A DNA stretch of 64,000 nucleotides from Bubalus kerabau (lineage: Eukaryota; Chordata; Mammalia; Artiodactyla; Bovidae), in contig NC_073637.1 in the NCBI RefSeq assembly GCF_029407905.1, positions 55,924,501-55,988,500 of the forward strand, in the 5' to 3' direction. Numbering within the stretch: the stretch's first letter is position 1; each line of letters begins with the position of its first letter. Of the stretch, positions 58,700 through 64,000 are shown piece by piece. The translations under genes were made by a program, and so were the position numbers. Below the pieces are notes generated by a model. It was not told the DNA's origin. It did no database searches and worked only from the letters and a program-made list of their open reading frames with translations.

Positions 58700-59140
58700 T
58701 GTGTTATGTCAGTCAGGGTCTTAGCAAAATTACAGAGATATATTCATTTGGAATTATAGAGATAATTCAATTAATATATTATTTACAGAGTTGCAGAAAG
58801 GGTTAAGAGAACAAACTATTGAGTAGACTGAGGACTAGCTTTAGCCAGAAGTCATTTCTTCCCTAGCCCTGGAAAGACAATAGGGATAATAGAAAAATTC
58901 TGTCTCTGGATGCAAGTGTAGATGGAACCATGGAAGAGAGAACACAACAAATCTACCACTAAGGTCCAAAGTGAAGAAACATCACAATATATTTTTGTTC
59001 CTGTCCTCAAGTCTTTTCTGCTGATGCATCCCTTGCTAATTCAACCAGAAGCTGGAGGGTAATGGCTCCCAGTGATGCAATCTATAAAGATTATCTTCCT
59101 GGGGCACAGAATAAAGAAGAGAAGGCAAAAATTGTGAATT
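58700..59140. mobile_element. Old interspersed repeat, family not named
   Basis: The phrases TTCTGCTGATGCATCCCTTG, CAACCAGAAGCTGGAGGGTA and CTGGGGCACAGAATAAAGAA match a common old mammalian repeat by eye. Borders and family are uncertain. Confidence 0.45.
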
Positions 59141-59244
59141 AAGTGGGAAAAAAATTATAGTTATAGTGGAAGAAATAAACAATATTATTTATGAAGAATT
59201 ATATTATTAAAAATGTGATATAAAATTATATGTTATTAAATGTA

Positions 59245-59300
59245 CTTACATATATACATATATATATGTGTGTGTGTATATGTGTTTATACACACATATA
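59245..59300. repeat. TA/TG simple repeat
   Basis: ATATATATGTGTGTGTGTATA followed by ACACACATATAT; partly palindromic. Confidence 0.88.
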
Positions 59301-59732
59301 TTAGGAAGAAATTGAAAGCAGATGCAAAGAAACCAGGAGGCTTACAGCCCAACAGTGTTGATGATATTTTTTCACATTTAAAAAGCATTTCTTTCAGAAT
59401 GAATTAAATTTATATCTATTATCATCACCATCATCATTATTATTAGGATAACAATAGTCCCAGCTCTTTAATTTTAATGAATACTTTAAATGTTTATATC
59501 TATGACCAACAGTCACCCTATATTTTTATTTTGGCCTACTATTTTCAGAAAAATTGCAAAATAGCAATTTTTACATTTTGTAAATTGAAATTATTAACCT
59601 TTATTGACTTTCCCACATATCTTAAGTCTTATTTAATTTATCTTGTAAGTTTGCATGACAAGGATTACATCAGACATCATCATGAATCATCTTAAAAGTT
59701 TTAGGTCTTTGTAAATTTATGAGCATTGGACA
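59301..59732. other. Unannotated stretch
   Basis: Short ATC/ATT run near 59420-59440. Nothing else seen. Confidence 0.5.
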
Positions 59733-59950
59733 TCAGTCAGTCAGTCAATCAGTCATGTCCAACTGTTTGTGACCCCATGGACTGTAGCCCACCAGGCTCC
59801 TGTCCATGAAATTTTCCAGGCAAGAATACTGGAGCGGGTTGTCATTTCCTACTCCAGGGGATCTTCCCTACCTAGAGGTCAAACCCGCAGCTCATGTGTC
59901 TCCTGAATTGGCAGACAGATTCTTTACCACTACCACCATCTGGGAAGTCC
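59733..59950 (-). mobile_element. Bov-tA SINE
   Basis: Minus-strand copy with CAGTCAGTCAGTCAATCAGT at its 3' side and a decayed head (GATTCTTTACCACTACCACC) at right. Confidence 0.91.
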
Positions 59951-60769
59951 AGTTGATTTTTAATGACTTGTGTATACTTCAACGAGAAACAACAGAGAAA
60001 TTTCAGCATTATTACATCATATTAATGTCACTAGCTTCATGCTTAGACTCCGTAGTTCCATGGAAAGTAGCAGTGCTTTTCTCTCTCTATCTGTTTTGTA
60101 GATCTGTTTGCCTCTGTTTCACTTTATTCTCTAAGAGGTTCTCAACAACCTGGGAAGTTTGACAACTGTTTGCAACCCAAGAAATACTCCAAGGGTTAAA
60201 TAAATAATTGCTTAAAATAGCTTATCTTTCTCTGCCACTACACATTGAAATTTTCTCATTAGACTCACTTGATTAGTATGCCCAATCATGAGACCAATAT
60301 TGTGGCTAAGAGAATAAGTTGTCTACTTGACTGACATGACTTTTCCTTTATGACCTGAGGGAAAAGATAGGCCATGGTGACTTTCAAACATAGGGAATGA
60401 AAGATTGCAGGAAATGAAAATACATCAGTCCTGCCTAAGAAGACTGGAGTGTTGATATCAAAGATAGCATAGGGGCAAGTTTTAAGGGCAGAGGAAAGCC
60501 ATTAGTACTATAATTCAAAATGGTCAATGGCCAGACTATTCAATGGCAGGTGAGATTAAGGGTAACTCAGGAAATGGAAAATATAATATTTTATGTTTTT
60601 CATACAACAATCTTATATATAACGATTGGAATAACACTTTAAATCTTTCAGAACCAAGCTCACTCTTCCTTCTGATATTTCCCTTCATATAAGAAGTTCA
60701 CTCAGCCTTCAGGAATTTTTTTTTTTTAATGTGTGCATGTGCATGTGTATGTATGTACATACAAGCTAA
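59951..60769. other. Unannotated stretch
   Basis: T-run at about 60717-60727 and a TGCATGTG/TATG run to 60763. No gene-like signal. Confidence 0.5.
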
Positions 60770-60778
60770 CATAAGTAT

Positions 60779-61514
60779 CAGATCAGATCAGATCAGTTGC
60801 TCAGTCGTGTCCAACTCGTTGTGACCCCATGAATCGCAGCACACCAGGCCTCCCTGTCCATCACCAACTCCCGGAGTTCACCCAGACTCACGTCCATCGA
60901 GTCAGTGATGCCATCCAGCCATCTCATCCTCTGTCGTCCCCTTCTCCTCCTGCCCCCAATCCCTCCCAGCATCAGAGTTTTTTCCAATGAGTCAACTCTT
61001 CACATGAGGTGGCCAAAGTACTGGAGTTTCAGCTTTAGCATCATTCCCTCCAAAGAAATCCCAGGGCTGATCTCCTTCAGAATGGACTGGTTGGATCTCC
61101 TTGCAGTCCAAGGGACTCTCAAGAGTCTTCTCCAACACTACAGTTCAAAGCATCAATTCTCAGGTGCTCAGCCTTCTTCACAGTCCAACTCTCACATCCA
61201 TACATGACCACATGAAAAACTATAGCCTTGACTAGACAAACCTTTGTTGGCAAAGTGATGTCTCTGCTTTTGAATATGCTATCTAGGTTGGTCATAACGT
61301 TCCTTTCAAGGAGTAAGCGTCTTTTAATTTCATGGCTGCAGTCACCATCTGTAGTGATTTTGGAGCCCAGAAAGATAAAGTCTGACACTGTTTCCACTGT
61401 TTCCCCATCTATTTCCCATGAAGTGGTGGGACCGGATGCCATGATCTTCGTTTTCTGAATGTTGAGCTTTAAGCCAAATTTTTCACTCTCCACTTTCACT
61501 TTCATCAAGAGGTT
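60779..61514 (-). mobile_element. BovB 3' portion, GATCT-tail subtype, with target-site duplication
   Basis: CATAAGTAT at 60770-60778 and 61515-61523. The tail reads CAGATCAGATCAGATCAG. The C-terminal frame is partly open (minus frames 60793-60987 and 61119-61568) with a frameshift between them. Confidence 0.97.
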
Positions 61515-61523
61515 CATAAGTAT

Positions 61524-63567
61524 AAGCCAACATAAATCAACATGGTATGCATATAGACAGACCCACACTAAATGAGATTACGGATTTTTAAAACCTCCAA
61601 CAGTATCTAGCACATAGAAGATACTCAATAATTTTTTAGTAGAGCATTCTTGAATAAATAAATCAATAAGACAAATGTTCCATATATGACCATGAATTGC
61701 AAAGATTGTTTCCAGTGTATTCATTCTTATATGAAATAATTTCTTATATGTTGTAAAACGTTTTTTTAAAATAAGCTAAATCCCAAAAGGTGATAAACTA
61801 AAATTATTCTCTGTAATTCTTTTCTCATTTCTCTTTATTCATTTTTAAATTAAAATTTAAAATATTTTACATGTTGAAGTATCAATATAAGATCAAAAAC
61901 AAGATTTAAAACATATTGTACTCTCTTTAATTATATTTTTTTCTCTTTCTATTCTTCCTAGCTCTTTTACTTGTGGGAGGTAAAACCAATTCTTATTTTA
62001 ACTTTTTTTTACTGCTAGTATATTCAGAATGAACTACATTGGCTTCATTTTACCAAACACATTCACATTCATTCATTTTATATAAGTACATTTTGATAAT
62101 AGTTTCACCACCCTAAATTGTTTTGTACAGACACAAAACACAGCCATTTAACTTAATTTTCCCATCTTTTCTAAAATATTTGGCAGCTGTGACAGGATAC
62201 AATTTACTTTGTTCCACATACTGTAACTAAGATGTTCTGCTGTTACATGAAATTTCTAATGTTCTCATTTCTGATGCATGTATTTTACAAGAAACCTCAG
62301 GCATAAGTCACTAGATATGAGTATGAGGTAATGAAATAAATTGAAAATGATATAGTTTCTCTATACTGGGTAGGACAAAACCATAATTTTATATTTTTCA
62401 ATGGATGAGTCATATAAATCAGACCACACATTAAAATGCCAAGTTTCTATTGTCAAATAATTCAGTAGAAATTAAATACTTAATTTCATTGGATGGACAT
62501 GTGACCATCTTACCCTGAAAGATGTTTCTCTCAATTGTAAACAGTTCAAAAAGAAAATTCCTTGTTTAAAATTAAATTTCCTATGACATTTATAGAAGTA
62601 TTATTTTCATTTTGTTCATTATTTATAAGTGCCTGATATTGTGATAAAATATTGGATATGTTTATGATTGCAAAACAAATATGTGTCCAGTTTTCTTTAC
62701 AGAGGATGGGGGAAAAGAGGTCATTTCTCTATTCTGAAAAATTTTGCCCTCTTGCTATCCTATTCCTTAAAAATACAATATTTTGAGTCTCTATGTTCAG
62801 GATATAGATCTGTCACTAATACGCATATGACAAGTGCATAGCTTCTGATGTGACCTTTTTCTAAAGAAACCATTCCCAGACACTGTCTGTCAGGCATCCT
62901 GTCTCAGCAATCTCAAGATATGAACTCAGTTGGCAAAAGGCTTTATTGTGGGAAACTTTGCAGATTGTTCTCATAAGTCTTAAGGCATTTCAAAGCCTAT
63001 ACAACTGTAAATTTGTTTTATCTGCTCTTTTATCCCCCAGTAAAGATTAGCTGAGGTCTAGGAAGTATTATGAGTCTGATAAAGCTTTGAGTGCTTTTAC
63101 ACTGAACTTCGAATGAATCCAAATATATCTATTTTTAGCTTATCAACTTAAAGTATCACACAAAAACTGAAATGATTCAAAAATCCTCAACTATCTTTAC
63201 TACTAAAGCACTCATCCTTCCAGCTCTTGAGAGTACAGTCTCTCAGCTGAGTCTCTCTGAAGAAATTTACTCTAACCACCTTAGCAAGATTATGTGTCCT
63301 TCTGGAAATGCAACCCATGTCCAATGATTGGCCAACAGAGGAGTGGTTAGATGGGTTGAGACTCCCTCCATTCACAACAGTGCTTAAGGGTAATCTCAGC
63401 TCTAGAAGGATTGTCTGAGATCTTCTCTGAATTGGCATGCAGTTCTAATTATCCCTGTTTTGTCCTGTTTTTATTACTGTTTCATAGATATTATACCTGA
63501 AAGCAATAAGCTTCTTGCATACAAATCTCTGCATCAGAGACTATTTCCCAGAGAAGCTGATAAGCAG
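61524..63567. other. Unannotated AT-rich stretch
   Basis: No repeat family or gene recognised in 2 kb. Open frames here are short and unsupported. Confidence 0.45.
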
Positions 63568-63645
63568 CACAACTTATTTAATGTAAGACACAACTTATTT
63601 AATGTAAGCACAACTTATTTAATGTAAGACAACCTATTTAATGCA
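63568..63645. repeat. 21-bp tandem repeat, nearly four copies
   Basis: The unit CACAACTTATTTAATGTAAGA occurs at 63568-63588, 63589-63608 (lacking the final A), 63609-63629 and, partly and diverged, 63630-63645. Confidence 0.95.
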
Positions 63646-63869
63646 TCTGCTGCTTCACAAAACCTTGAAATTTTCCATCAGTAGTTTCAGTATATGAAAT
63701 TATAGTGGACAAAATGAAATTTGGAGACCAATTTTGGGTGGTATTATCAGAGGAACTAAGTATATTTTTTCCTTGATTCACTTTTAAATTATTATTATTA
63801 TTCTAAGCCATAAATTCAAAGTAAAGAATTCATTTTGAGGCTTTTTCTTCATAATTGATTAATCCACTT

Positions 63870-64000
63870 CTATGTATGTGTTCATGGGGTTCTCAAGGCA
63901 CGAATACTGAGGTGGTTTGCCATTCCCTTCTCCAGTGGACCACATTTTGTCAGAACTCCACTATGACCCATGCGTCTTGGGTGGCCCTACACAGCATGAC
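63870..64000 (+). mobile_element. Ruminant interspersed repeat, cut by the window end
   Basis: TCATGGGGTTCTCAAGGCAC, GGTTTGCCATTCCCTTCTCC and CTTGGGTGGCCCTACACAGC match a common bovine repeat, which I believe is the 5' half of BovB. Family assignment is from memory only. Confidence 0.55.

Noticed and set aside
63568..63645. CRISPR-like array because of regular 21-bp units
   Set aside because: Units are directly tandem with no spacers, and the DNA is mammalian.

Overview
This is eukaryotic, AT-rich intergenic or deep-intronic DNA from a ruminant, most likely cattle (Bos) or a close bovid. The evidence is the repeat content: about 19 pieces of the RTE-type LINE BovB, about 27 copies of the tRNA-derived SINEs of the Bov-tA / Bov-A / Bov-A2 family, two CHR-type artiodactyl SINEs, and solo LTRs of a ruminant endogenous retrovirus beginning TGTTAGGTAG. 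Family names are assigned from memory of consensus sequences, since no search could be run. No host protein-coding gene, tRNA or rRNA is supported. Most open reading frames in the window are BovB or SINE sequence.

Layout. 1-20 kb: BovB pieces (1-943, 12.8 kb, 13.6-15.0 kb, 18.0 kb), scattered SINEs, two old MaLR LTRs, and an old L1 at 15-16 kb carrying a Tigger/MER2-like DNA transposon that itself carries an unidentified 162-bp insert. 21.7-29.3 kb: a heavily decayed, plus-strand class I endogenous retrovirus with a 5' LTR, protease, reverse transcriptase, RNase H and integrase remnants, broken by at least eight later insertions. No 3' LTR was found. 30-38.6 kb: minus-strand L1 pieces, BovB pieces and one solo LTR with a clean 4-bp duplication. 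41.3-44.4 kb: one minus-strand L1 split by a solo LTR, a BovB scrap, a MaLR LTR and a BovB copy. 46-54.5 kb: SINEs and the largest BovB copies, including 50150-51436, whose reverse transcriptase frame is still open for 408 codons. 54.6-60.7 kb: repeat-poor DNA with one candidate exon (56384-56471). 60.8-64 kb: one more BovB, a small tandem repeat, and a repeat cut by the window end.

The parts do not form a pathway. BovB encodes the reverse transcriptase thought to mobilise itself and the Bov SINEs, whose 3' ends resemble the BovB 3' end. Target-site duplications were read directly for 18 elements and give exact borders and a nesting order. I found no convincing previously undescribed biological system. 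The points most worth checking are the old provirus and its nesting, the open BovB frame and its inverted partner, the LTR/BovB/hairpin junction at 42.4 kb, the 162-bp insert at 15.6 kb and the candidate exon at 56.4 kb.
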